A DNA stretch of 54,878 nt from PALSA-607 sp036501485 (GTDB lineage: Bacteria; Actinomycetota; Actinomycetes; Acidothermales; Acidothermaceae). Position 1 is the first letter of the stretch, and the number at the start of each line of letters is the position of its first letter. The position numbers were made by a program, and so were the translations under genes. The notes below the pieces were generated by a model. That model saw only the letters and a list, made by a program, of their open reading frames with translations. It was not told where the DNA came from and did not search any database. The DNA lies in contig DASYAG010000091.1 of assembly GCA_036501485.1 (NCBI GenBank), positions 1-54,878 on the forward strand. Reading direction: 5' to 3'. Below are positions 26,267-34,434 of this stretch, piece after piece.

Positions 26267-27091
26267 CTACTTGAGGCCGGTCGTCGCGATCGAGCTGACG
26301 AAGTAGCGCTGGCCGATGACGAACAGGAACAACACGGGTAGCTGACTCATCAACGTGCCTGCCATGAGTAGGGGCCAGTTGGTGAAATGGGCACTTTGGA
26401 AGGTCGCGAGCCCGAGCTGCACGGTCATCGTGCTCGGCGTTGACGTGACCACAAGCGGCCAAAGGAAGTCGTTCCACACGGAGAGAAATGTCAGCACCGC
26501 GACAGTCGTCAGCGGCGCCCCCATCAGCGGCAACAGAATGCGGGTGAGCACCCGCACTCGTCCGGCGCCGTCAATCATCGCGGCATCTTCCAGTTCGACA
26601 GGGAGGCTTAGAAAGAACTGGCGCAGCAGGTATATGCCGAAGGGTGTTACCAGGTTCGGCACGATCAACGCCGGCAATGTGTCAACGAGGCCGAGATGCT
26701 TCACGATCAGCAGTGTTGGAATCATCACGACCTGGAACGGCACCATCAGCGTCGCGAGCATCGCAAAGAACGCGAGCTGTCGGCCCGCGAAGTTGATGCG
26801 GGCGAAGGCGTAGCCGGCAAGGCTGCAAAAGAGCAGATTGCTGATGACACAAGTTCCCGACACGACCGCGCTGTTCAGCAGCCAGTGGCCGAACGGTGCC
26901 TGATCCCAGGCCTGACGGAAGTTGCCCCATCGCAGCGTCGCCGGCAGTCCAGGCGGAAATCTGCGGGTCTCGGCCTCCGTCGACAGGCTCGTAATGAGCA
27001 TCCACACCAGTGGCACCAGCATCAGCGCCGCAAGTGGCGCCAGTACCAGATGCCACGGCGATGGACGCCGACCCCGGGCGAGTGTGGTCAT
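26267..27091 (-). CDS. Carbohydrate ABC transporter permease, MalG/LacG type
   Basis: 274-residue inner-membrane permease with six helices. The cytoplasmic EAA loop that contacts the ATPase is seen as LEDAAMIDGAGRVRVLTRILLP. Third gene of a binding protein-permease-permease operon; its ATG overlaps the stop of the preceding permease (ATGA). No ATP-binding gene follows, so it must share an MsmX/MsiK-type ATPase encoded elsewhere. Confidence 0.94.
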   Translation of the reverse strand: MTTLARGRRPSPWHLVLAPLAALMLVPLVWMLITSLSTEAETRRFPPGLPATLRWGNFRQAWDQAPFGHWLLNSAVVSGTCVISNLLFCSLAGYAFARINFAGRQLAFFAMLATLMVPFQVVMIPTLLIVKHLGLVDTLPALIVPNLVTPFGIYLLRQFFLSLPVELEDAAMIDGAGRVRVLTRILLPLMGAPLTTVAVLTFLSVWNDFLWPLVVTSTPSTMTVQLGLATFQSAHFTNWPLLMAGTLMSQLPVLFLFVIGQRYFVSSIATTGLK

Positions 27092-28053
27092 GCGTCGGTC
27101 TTGGCGGCCGGGTCGCGCGCGACTCTCAGCTGCACGACGGTGACGATGGCAATGGCCACGAACAATACGACGGCGATCGCCGCGGCGTAGCCGGCGTGGA
27201 AGTAGGCGAAAGCTTCTTGGTAGAGGTAATAGACGACGACCGTCGTTGAGTCCAACGGGCCGCCCTTCGTCGTGACATAGACCTCGTCGAACAGCTGGAG
27301 TGCGTTGATAGTCAGCCAGACCACCAAGAACGCTGAGACTGGCCGAAGCAGGGGCACCTGGATGCGCCAGAACGCCGTCGTCTTGGAGCAGCCGTCAATC
27401 TGCGCAGCCTCGATCAGTTCGCGCGGTACGGATTGCAGGCCGGCCAGGAAAATCAGCGCGCCGAAGCCGACCCAGCCCCAGACGGTCATCGCGATGATGG
27501 CAAACAACGCGTCATGAGGCGACGAGAAGAAGCCGGACGTCGGCAGTCCGACCTTGTGCAACGTCGCATTGACGATTCCGTACTGCGGATCGAGGAGCCA
27601 GGTGAAGATCACACCAGTGGCCACCGTCGAGGTGACGACGGGTACGAACACGGCTAAGCGATACAGGGTAATGAAGCGGATCTTGCGGTTCAGGGCACCG
27701 GCGACGACGAGCGACAGCACCAAGGTGATGGGCACGAACAGCACGGTGTAGACGATCGTGTGGCGAATGGAGTCACGAAAGATCGGATCGTGGAGCAGTT
27801 GCTGATAGTTGTGCAGTCCCACCCATCGCGCCGGCGTTTGCAAGTCGTTGCGCTGAAACGACAAGACGAAAGCCCAGACGACCGGAACCATGCCGAACAA
27901 GGCAAGAAGCAGCACGCTCGGGCTGATCATGCCCCAACCCGCGAACTGGTCAGCCCGTCTCCGCGGATCGCGTCGACGGGCTGACGACGGCAGGATCGCC
28001 GCTCGGCGGCCGCCCGCTGATCGGCGGGACGGTAGCCGAATTGCTTGGCTCAT
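27088..28053 (-). CDS. Carbohydrate ABC transporter permease, MalF/LacF type
   Basis: 321-residue permease with about six helices after a basic N-terminus of 40 residues. EAA loop seen as LIEAAQIDGCSKTTAFWRI. Forms the membrane channel together with the 274-residue permease. ATG at 28053 overlaps the stop of the binding protein gene (ATGA), showing tight coupling. Confidence 0.94.
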   Translation of the reverse strand: MSQAIRLPSRRSAGGRRAAILPSSARRRDPRRRADQFAGWGMISPSVLLLALFGMVPVVWAFVLSFQRNDLQTPARWVGLHNYQQLLHDPIFRDSIRHTIVYTVLFVPITLVLSLVVAGALNRKIRFITLYRLAVFVPVVTSTVATGVIFTWLLDPQYGIVNATLHKVGLPTSGFFSSPHDALFAIIAMTVWGWVGFGALIFLAGLQSVPRELIEAAQIDGCSKTTAFWRIQVPLLRPVSAFLVVWLTINALQLFDEVYVTTKGGPLDSTTVVVYYLYQEAFAYFHAGYAAAIAVVLFVAIAIVTVVQLRVARDPAAKTDA

Positions 28054-29378
28054 TGACCCGCCAGGGCGCTCTCAACTTGGGACTTAGCCGCGTCGAGGGC
28101 CGCCTGCGGCTGCTTTTGGCCCAGGAGCACTGCTTGGACCATCTGGCCAATCGCCGTCGAGACTTGCGCGTACGACGTGATGTTGGGCCGCACGTGCTTC
28201 ACGTTGTTCAGGTTATCGACGAACACCTTGTCGGACGGGTAAGTCGACAGGAACTTCGCATAGTCCGGCAGCGTCGTCTCCGATTGCCGCAACGGCAGGT
28301 CTCCGGTCGCGATCGCAAACTGCAGGTTGACGGCGGGCGAGGTCAGCCACTGCACGAACTTCAGCGCGGTCGCCGCGCGTGCACTCGAGTGGTCGAACAG
28401 CATGTAAAGGTCAGGCCCGGAGATTGTCTCGTGGTCGCCGTTGTCGCCGGGCAGGAACGTAACTCCGTATGAAACATCGGAGTTGATGCTGGAAAGGTCC
28501 CAAGGGCCTGTCCACAACATCGCAATCTTGCCGCTGTTGAAGAGATTCAGGTAGTTGTCGTTGCCACTGTCGAGATAGACAGACTTGTCGGTGACGCCCA
28601 TCTGCTGAAGCAGTTGCAGTGCGGCAAGCCCAGCTGCGGAGTCGAACGCCGGTGCCTTGTTGTCCGGTGTCAGCAAGTCGCCGCCGGCCTGCCAGAGCAG
28701 CGCCAGGTAGCGCCAAACAGTGTCTTCGCTCCCGTCGTTGACGTAGGCCCAACCGAACTGCTGCTTCGACGCATCTGTCAGCTTCTTGGCGGCGGCCTCG
28801 AAGTCTTGCCACGTCCAGTCGTCGGTCGGGTCTGCGACGCCAGCGGCAGCGAACAGCTTCTTGTTGTAGACGAGGCTGAGGTTGTCGACCAGAGCTGGGA
28901 CGCCGACGACCTTGCCATCGACGGTGGCCGCGGTGCGCTCCGACGGATAGAAGTCGTTCCAGTTGAAAGCCGTAGCGGCGACGTCGCTGGTCAGGTCGAC
29001 GAGCTTCGGTTGCTTGGCAAGCTGAGCAGCGGACGAGCCGTACTCGTACGCGGCATCGGGGAAGTTGCCGGCGGTGAAGCCGGCAATCGTCTTCTGCAAT
29101 GCGCCGTCGTTCCCGCCGTTGAAGAGAAGCGACACCTTTTCGGTCGGGTTCAGCTTGTTCCACTGGTCGGCCTGGACCTGGATCTCCTTGGCTTCGACGT
29201 CGGTGTATCCGTGCGACAGCGTGATGGAGGTCGCGCCGTTCGCCTGTGTGCCGCCGGAGGACGCTGCCGCGCCAGCGGATCCGGAGGACTTCGACCCCCC
29301 GGAACTGCACGCGGCGAGAGTCACGAGTAGCACGGTTGCACTGACGATAACCCGGGTGCGAGCACCGACCGCTTCCAT
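28050..29378 (-). CDS. Sugar ABC transporter substrate-binding lipoprotein
   Basis: 442-residue family 1 solute-binding protein, exported and lipid-anchored. Signal peptide with lipobox LAAC, lipidated Cys24, then a Ser/Gly linker and a two-lobed periplasmic-binding fold. ATG at 29378 is preferred because AAGGAG sits seven bases upstream; starts at 29393 and 29432 are also in frame. First gene of the importer operon, divergent from the DeoR-type regulator. The ligand is probably an oligosaccharide handled by the downstream GH4 enzyme, by context only. Confidence 0.93.
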   Translation of the reverse strand: MEAVGARTRVIVSATVLLVTLAACSSGGSKSSGSAGAAASSGGTQANGATSITLSHGYTDVEAKEIQVQADQWNKLNPTEKVSLLFNGGNDGALQKTIAGFTAGNFPDAAYEYGSSAAQLAKQPKLVDLTSDVAATAFNWNDFYPSERTAATVDGKVVGVPALVDNLSLVYNKKLFAAAGVADPTDDWTWQDFEAAAKKLTDASKQQFGWAYVNDGSEDTVWRYLALLWQAGGDLLTPDNKAPAFDSAAGLAALQLLQQMGVTDKSVYLDSGNDNYLNLFNSGKIAMLWTGPWDLSSINSDVSYGVTFLPGDNGDHETISGPDLYMLFDHSSARAATALKFVQWLTSPAVNLQFAIATGDLPLRQSETTLPDYAKFLSTYPSDKVFVDNLNNVKHVRPNITSYAQVSTAIGQMVQAVLLGQKQPQAALDAAKSQVESALAGQ

Positions 29379-29418
29379 CAAGGTCTCCTTCATCCGCGCA
29401 CATTCGATCGCGATAGAT

Positions 29419-29502
29419 GTGCAGAGTTGCACGTTTGCGCGGGCACGGTCAAGGTCTCTGCGAGCCGAGATCAGCCCGAAACACGCTCGAAACGCATCGA
29501 AA
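29419..29502. promoter_or_regulatory. Control region: GTGCA inverted repeat and phased CGAAA direct repeats
   Basis: In the 178-base spacer between the importer and the DeoR gene there is GTGCA-n4-TGCAC at 29419-29432 and three CGAAA elements at 29477, 29488 and 29498, i.e. 11 and 10 bases apart and on one helix face. On the other strand they read TTTCG, like the TTTCG repeats I recall for GlpR/AgaR-type DeoR-family repressors. Confidence 0.5.
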
Positions 29503-29556
29503 GCAGCGGCCGCCGCCTGCTACGCGGCGGCGGCCTTTGCGCGTAACGTGCACGGT

Positions 29557-30324
29557 ATGCGGCAACAGGATCGACTCGGACTCATTCTTGAGCGTTTAAA
29601 TCGGCAGGCGTCAGTGAGCGTGCCCGAACTGGCGGCGCAGCTCGAGGTCTCCCAGGCGTCGGTTCGACGCGATCTGCAGCTGCTCGAGAGCCAGCAGCTG
29701 CTCAGCCGCACCCACGGCGGTGCCGTCGCGTCGGGCGTGCTCTACGAACTGCCGATGCGGTACCGCGGTGGTCAGCGCCACGATGCCAAGCGGGCGATCG
29801 CCAAGCGTGCCGTGCAGTTACTCGGGCCCGAAGTCAGTTCCGTTGGCCTCAACGGTGGTTCGACAACGACCGAGGTCGCCAGGGCGCTGGCCACCCGCCC
29901 TGGCCTGCGGGTCGTGACGAACGCGCTGAACATCGCCTCCGAGCTCGCCGTCCGGTCGAATATCGACCTCGTGGTCTGCGGCGGCAGCGCGCGCTCGGAG
30001 TCGTATGAGTTGGTCGGCCCGCTGGCCGAGCTGACCCTGATGAACATCAACATCGAGGTCGCGATCATTGGTGTAGACGGCGTCAACGTCACGGCCGGCC
30101 TGACGACCCACCACGAGGTCGAGGCCCAGACGAATCGTTGCTTGCTTCGGGCTGCCGAGCGGGTGATTGTGGTCGCCGACTCGACGAAGATCGGTCGCCG
30201 CGGGTTCGCGCGCATTAGCGAGATCGGCGTTGTCGCCGACCTGGTTACCGACTCAGACGTGAAGGACAGCGACGTCGCCGAACTCGAACGCGCCGGCTTG
30301 CGCGTTCACCGGGCGGAGATCTGA
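29557..30324 (+). CDS. DeoR/GlpR-family sugar regulator
   Basis: 255-residue DeoR-type repressor. N-terminal winged HTH (residues 1-55) with QDRLGLILERLNRQASVSV and SQASVRRDLQLLESQQLLSRTHGG, the diagnostic DeoR signature, then a sugar-phosphate sensor domain of the RpiA/CoA-transferase fold with GLNGGSTTTEVARAL and VVVADSTKIGRRGFA. ATG at 29557 is chosen since the HTH begins at once; the frame is open far upstream but there it shadows the binding protein gene. Effectors of this family are phosphorylated sugars, consistent with the kinase, isomerase and aldolase nearby. Confidence 0.93.
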   Translation: MRQQDRLGLILERLNRQASVSVPELAAQLEVSQASVRRDLQLLESQQLLSRTHGGAVASGVLYELPMRYRGGQRHDAKRAIAKRAVQLLGPEVSSVGLNGGSTTTEVARALATRPGLRVVTNALNIASELAVRSNIDLVVCGGSARSESYELVGPLAELTLMNINIEVAIIGVDGVNVTAGLTTHHEVEAQTNRCLLRAAERVIVVADSTKIGRRGFARISEIGVVADLVTDSDVKDSDVAELERAGLRVHRAEI

Positions 30325-30335
30325 GTCGCCGCGAA

Positions 30336-31631
30336 CTACGGCCGCAGCGCCTCGGGGAGGCGATCGCGATGCGCCTCGACCATGGCGTCAGCTAGCTCGA
30401 AGATGCGGCCCGGCGAAAGCGTCGCGGAGGTGTTCGGGTCGACCATGAGCGCGTGCCGGATGTGATCGGGTCGACCCTCCGTGAATGCCCGCACGGTGAG
30501 CTCCGCAACAGCGAGAAACGCCTGGTTCAGCGCCGCGCATTGCGGTGGCAACGCGCCAACGGCGAGCGGGGCTACGCCAGACCCGTCGATCCTGCAGGGC
30601 ACCTCAACCGGTGCGCCGTCCGGCAAATTACTGATGAGGCCCCGGTTCGCGACGTTGACCTGGATCTCACGTCGCTGGCCAGTGACGAGGCTGTGAATCA
30701 CTTGTGGCGCGTACTCCGCCGCGTCCTCTTCGGGCTCGATGTAGTCACCAGCGGCGGCCTGAGGGATGAGTTGTTCGATCTCGGCGGCGTTTCTCGCACT
30801 GATGCCGACGTAGTCGCGTACGGGTATGCGCAGTCGCGCGATCTCTGAATCGTCGTGCAGGTACCACGGCACGTACTCCGCCGAATGCTCGCTCGTCTCA
30901 GTCGGATAGAAGCCCAGCCGCCGGTACATGTCCACCCGCACCCGCCGTTGTAGCTCGGGGTCAGCGTCGATGCGCGCATTGAGCAGCGGGTAGAGGTCGC
31001 GACCGTCGTGCTGCCACTCGAGGACCCACGCCTGATGATTGACGCCAGCGCTGCGAAAGGTGACCTCGTCGAACGGGACGCCGATGAGCTCGCTCAGATC
31101 GTGAATCGTCCAGTACACCGAATGGCAAAGACCGAGCACCTTGAGTGTCGGAAACGCCACCGACAAGTAGCCGATGTTCATGGCCATGGGGTTCGTGTAA
31201 TTCAGCAGCCACGCCTGCGGGCAGACGTCGCTCATGTCTTGCGCCAAATCGTGCAGGAAACCAAAAGTTCGCAGCCCGCGGAAGATGCCACCAACGCCAA
31301 GCGTGTCAGCGATTGTTTGGCGGACCCCGAACCGCTCTGGTACGTCGAAATCCGTCAGGGTTGCTTGGTGGCCGCCAATGCTTACCGTGTTGATGACGAA
31401 GTCGGCGCCGCGTAGGGCCGCGCGCCTGTCAGCGGACCCAAGAACAACGGCCGCCCGACGGTGATGGGTCACGGCGATCCGGGCGAGTTGTTCAGCCAGA
31501 ATCAGCCGCTGCGGGTCAACGTCGTGCATCATCAACGTGAGTTCGCCGACGTCAGGGTAGCTGAGCAAGTCGCGCAGGAGTTGCCGAGTGAACTCAGCGC
31601 TGCCGGCTCCTACAAAGCAGATTGTCGTCAC
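30336..31631 (-). CDS. GH4 alpha-galactosidase-type glycosidase (MelA-like)
   Basis: 431-residue NAD- and metal-dependent family 4 glycosidase. Rossmann motif FVGAGSAEFTRQLL at residues 6-19; metal ligands Cys169 and His199 in GLCHSVYW and GVNHQAWV. The CHSV signature is that of the alpha-galactosidase subgroup, distinct from the CNV enzyme at 6291 that acts on phosphorylated substrates. It would therefore cleave an imported, unphosphorylated alpha-glycoside in the cytosol. GTG start. Convergent with the DeoR gene (11-base gap) and divergent from the kinase gene. Confidence 0.9.
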   Translation of the reverse strand: MTTICFVGAGSAEFTRQLLRDLLSYPDVGELTLMMHDVDPQRLILAEQLARIAVTHHRRAAVVLGSADRRAALRGADFVINTVSIGGHQATLTDFDVPERFGVRQTIADTLGVGGIFRGLRTFGFLHDLAQDMSDVCPQAWLLNYTNPMAMNIGYLSVAFPTLKVLGLCHSVYWTIHDLSELIGVPFDEVTFRSAGVNHQAWVLEWQHDGRDLYPLLNARIDADPELQRRVRVDMYRRLGFYPTETSEHSAEYVPWYLHDDSEIARLRIPVRDYVGISARNAAEIEQLIPQAAAGDYIEPEEDAAEYAPQVIHSLVTGQRREIQVNVANRGLISNLPDGAPVEVPCRIDGSGVAPLAVGALPPQCAALNQAFLAVAELTVRAFTEGRPDHIRHALMVDPNTSATLSPGRIFELADAMVEAHRDRLPEALRP

Positions 31632-31659
31632 GGAGGCAGCATCTCAAGGCTGCAGCAAA

Positions 31660-31675
31660 TGAGCAAGCTTGCGCA
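31660..31675. promoter_or_regulatory. Palindrome between GH4 and PfkB-type kinase genes
   Basis: TGaGCAAGCTTGCgCA, 14 of 16 positions symmetric, in the 96-base divergent spacer. Position suits an operator acting on both promoters. It does not resemble the CGAAA elements, so it may belong to a second regulator. Confidence 0.4.
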
Positions 31676-31727
31676 CTCTAAGTGATTGTCTCTGGACATT
31701 TCGCGCAGCAGCTAGCAGACTCGGGCC

Positions 31728-32720
31728 GTGATCGACGTCCTGGTGCTCGGCGACCTGAACCCAGACTTGGTGTTGCGTGGGGACGTCGTGCCCCGCTTTG
31801 GTCAAGCGGAGCAGTTGCTTGACGCGGCGACGCTGGTGTTGGGCGGCTCGGCGGCGATCATGGCGCACGCCCTTGCCCGACTCGGGCGCACGACTCGACT
31901 CGCAGCGTTGATCGGCGACGACAACTTCGGCGACATCGTGATCGAGTTGCTGACCGCACAAGGGGTTGATACTCAGGCCGTTAGCAAGGATCCCGATCGA
32001 CCGACCGGTCTGACCGTCGTCCTGTCGCAGGGTCAAGAGCGTGCCGTTCTCACGTTCCCCGGCACGATCGCCGCATTGACTGTCGATCACGCCATTGCGG
32101 CGCTGGAGAGTGCAGCGAGGGACGGCGCGCGGCACCTGCACGTGTCGTCGTTGTTTCTCCAGCCAAGTCTCGCGGCCGGGTTGGCCGTGGTGTTCGAACG
32201 TGCGCACACACTTGGTCTTAGCACATCGCTTGACCCCAACTTTGATCCTGCGCAGCGATGGGTTGGAGTCGAGGAGCTACTGCCGCACCTCGACGTGTTC
32301 CTGCCGAACCGTTCAGAAACACTGGCGATCGCCGAGCGAATTGCCGGGCAATCGTTCGACGACGTGGCGGCGGCTGGCTTGCTGCTTGCCTCCCGTGGCC
32401 CCGTCGTTGTCATCACCGACGGCCGAAACGGCGCGCAGCAAGTAAATCCTGATGGCACCCAGTTTCGCGATGCTGGCGACCCTGTCGAAGCTGTCGACAC
32501 GACGGGCGCGGGCGACACCTTCGCAGCCGCCTATCTCGATTCACTTCTGCGTGGGCTACCCGCGGCGGAGTGCTTGCGGCGTGCGGTGCTTGCCGGCGCG
32601 CTTTCAACGTCCGCAATCGGCGGCACCGCTGGGCAACCGACGCTTGACCAACTTGTACAGGTGACCCTCGATCATCGTGCTTTGACCACTGAGGATGCAG
32701 ATGCCACACGTCAGCAGTGA
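31728..32720 (+). CDS. PfkB/ribokinase-family sugar kinase
   Basis: 330-residue ribokinase-fold kinase. Sugar-binding signature LGGSAAIMAHALARLGR at about residues 38-54; ATP/catalytic signature DTTGAGDTF with catalytic base Asp263. The specificity is not clear: in the aga/gat type pathways a PfkB enzyme makes ketose 1,6-bisphosphate, but it could also phosphorylate a free sugar. GTG start. Overlaps the start of the SIS gene by 20 bases, hence operonic with the isomerase and aldolase. Confidence 0.92.
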   Translation: MIDVLVLGDLNPDLVLRGDVVPRFGQAEQLLDAATLVLGGSAAIMAHALARLGRTTRLAALIGDDNFGDIVIELLTAQGVDTQAVSKDPDRPTGLTVVLSQGQERAVLTFPGTIAALTVDHAIAALESAARDGARHLHVSSLFLQPSLAAGLAVVFERAHTLGLSTSLDPNFDPAQRWVGVEELLPHLDVFLPNRSETLAIAERIAGQSFDDVAAAGLLLASRGPVVVITDGRNGAQQVNPDGTQFRDAGDPVEAVDTTGAGDTFAAAYLDSLLRGLPAAECLRRAVLAGALSTSAIGGTAGQPTLDQLVQVTLDHRALTTEDADATRQQ

Positions 32721-33579
32721 AATCCGCCGGCAGCCCGAATCGTGGGCGCGGGCGACAGCTCTCGCGCCCACGGTGAGCGCGGCGCTGCCGCGACCCGGCG
32801 AGCGCGTCGCGGTCATCGGCTGTGGCACGTCCTGGTTCATGGCAGAGGCGTATGCCACGTTGCGCGAATCAACCGGCCATGGCGAAACCGACTTCTTCGC
32901 TGCTGCGGATCTGCCGTTGCACCGCAACTACGATCGGATGGTTGCGATCACCCGATCGGGTACCACCACAGAGGTGCTGTCGGCCCTCGCCGCAGTTTCG
33001 TTTCCAACGACGACGATCACCGCCGACGGGTCAAGTCCCGTCGTAGCTGCTGCTGATCAGTCAATCGTGCTCGACTTCGCCGATGAGCAGTCGGTCGTGC
33101 AGACGGTGTTCGCGACGACGGCCCTCATGCTGTTACGGGCGTCACTGGGTGAGCAACTTGGTGGAGTGATTTCTCAGGCAGAGCAGGTGCTTTCGGCTCC
33201 GCACGACGCTGCACTCGACGGTGCGCAGCAGTTCACGTTCCTCGGCCAGGGCTGGGCTCACGGGGTGGCGAGGGAAGCTGCGCTGAAGATGCGCGAAAGC
33301 GCGCAGGCCTGGACGGAGGCCTACCCGCAAATGGAGTACCGTCACGGGCCGATCTCGATCGCGGAGCCGGGTCGGGTTGTGTGGGTGTTTGGGCAGCCCG
33401 TTCGCGGACTGCTCGACGACATCAAAGCCACGGGAGCCGCGCTAATCTGCGATGAACTCGACCCGGTGGCCGATCTGGTCCGCGTCCAGTTGCTCGCAGT
33501 TCTTCTCGCCGAGGCCGGTGCTCTCGATCCGGACCGGCCTCGAAACCTGAGCCGGTCGGTCGTGCTCGAGACGCAGTAG
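32701..33579 (+). CDS. SIS-domain sugar isomerase (AgaS/GlmS-isomerase-like)
   Basis: 292 residues with two SIS lobes, as in the isomerase half of GlmS and in AgaS. Lobe 1: AVIGCGTSWFMAEAYA and AITRSGTTTEVLSAL; lobe 2: TFLGQGWAHGVAREAALKMRE with the catalytic Glu, then the PQMEYRHGP motif. AgaS converts galactosamine 6-phosphate to tagatose 6-phosphate with loss of ammonia. ATG at 32701 is chosen for the GAGGA five bases upstream; ATG at 32695 has no spacing. Lies 5 bases before the aldolase gene. Confidence 0.88.
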   Translation: MPHVSSEIRRQPESWARATALAPTVSAALPRPGERVAVIGCGTSWFMAEAYATLRESTGHGETDFFAAADLPLHRNYDRMVAITRSGTTTEVLSALAAVSFPTTTITADGSSPVVAAADQSIVLDFADEQSVVQTVFATTALMLLRASLGEQLGGVISQAEQVLSAPHDAALDGAQQFTFLGQGWAHGVAREAALKMRESAQAWTEAYPQMEYRHGPISIAEPGRVVWVFGQPVRGLLDDIKATGAALICDELDPVADLVRVQLLAVLLAEAGALDPDRPRNLSRSVVLETQ

Positions 33580-33584
33580 CACTC

Positions 33585-34424
33585 ATGCTGAAGACAACGG
33601 CGAGCTTGATGCGAGCCGCCACCGCGAACCGCACGCCCATTCTTGCGTTCAACGTCATCACGCTTGAACACGTCGAGGCTGTGTGCCGCGCCGCTGAGCG
33701 GACGAAGCGACCGGTGATACTGCAAATCAGCGAGAACGCGGTGAAGTACCACGGCGGTGCAGCCGCGCTTGCCGCAACGTGCCGCATCTTGGCCGACGAG
33801 ACAGCTGCCGAACTCGCTTTGCACCTCGACCATGTCGAGAGTCTGGAACTCGCCTACAGCGCTCCCGCGCTCGGAGTGAGTTCGTTGATGTTCGACGCGT
33901 CGCGGCTGTCCGATGCGGAGAACACCGACACCACGAGAGCAGTCGCGGATTGGGCCCACGGGTATGGGCTCTTCGTCGAAGCGGAGCTCGGTGCCATCGG
34001 CGGCAAAGGCAATGCACACAGGCCGGGCGTGCGTACTGACCCAGACGATGCCGCAAGGTTCGTTGCAGCAACTGGAGTCGACGCGCTGGCCGTCGCTGTC
34101 GGCAGTAGCCACGCGATGACGGAGCGTTCTGGACAACTCGACCAAGAACTGATCGCGACCCTGGCAGTGGCGCTGCCGGTGCCGTTGGTCCTCCATGGCT
34201 CGTCGGGGATCGCGGACGCCGACCTGCGAGTTGCCGCCACGAAGGGGATCGTGAAGATCAACATCGGCACACTGCTGAACGTCGCGTTTACAGCGGCGGT
34301 TCGTGCCAGCCTCGCCGACGACACGGGCCAGGTCGATCCGCGAAAGTACCTGCACGCTGCCCGCGACGCGACGACTGACGCTGTGGCCGGAGTTCTAGAA
34401 GCGTTAGTCGGCGGGATCAGGTAG
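33585..34424 (+). CDS. Class II aldolase, tagatose/fructose-bisphosphate type (GatY/KbaY-like)
   Basis: 279-residue zinc-dependent aldolase. Seen: LAFNVITLEHVEAV near the N-terminus, the zinc His pair in LALHLDHVES, EAELGAIGGKG with a conserved Glu, and the third His in LVLHGSSGI followed by KINIGTLL. Would split a ketose bisphosphate or ketose 1-phosphate into dihydroxyacetone phosphate and an aldehyde. Last gene of the kinase-isomerase-aldolase operon. Convergent with the response regulator, 10-base gap. Confidence 0.9.
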   Translation: MLKTTASLMRAATANRTPILAFNVITLEHVEAVCRAAERTKRPVILQISENAVKYHGGAAALAATCRILADETAAELALHLDHVESLELAYSAPALGVSSLMFDASRLSDAENTDTTRAVADWAHGYGLFVEAELGAIGGKGNAHRPGVRTDPDDAARFVAATGVDALAVAVGSSHAMTERSGQLDQELIATLAVALPVPLVLHGSSGIADADLRVAATKGIVKINIGTLLNVAFTAAVRASLADDTGQVDPRKYLHAARDATTDAVAGVLEALVGGIR

Positions 34425-34434
34425 CGGACGCGGA

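Noticed and set aside
29065..29556. Upstream extension of the DeoR-type gene
   Set aside because: This part shadows the binding-protein gene and has no HTH or other domain.
33342..34355. 337-codon open frame on the reverse strand across the SIS and aldolase genes
   Set aside because: Product is Arg/His/Cys-rich without domains; the forward frames carry clear catalytic motifs.
30336..34424. Sulfoquinovose catabolism as the firm assignment of the sugar cluster
   Set aside because: SIS, PfkB and class II aldolase would fit, but the sulfolactaldehyde enzyme, sulfonate exporter and a recognised sulfoquinovosidase are absent; kept only as an alternative.
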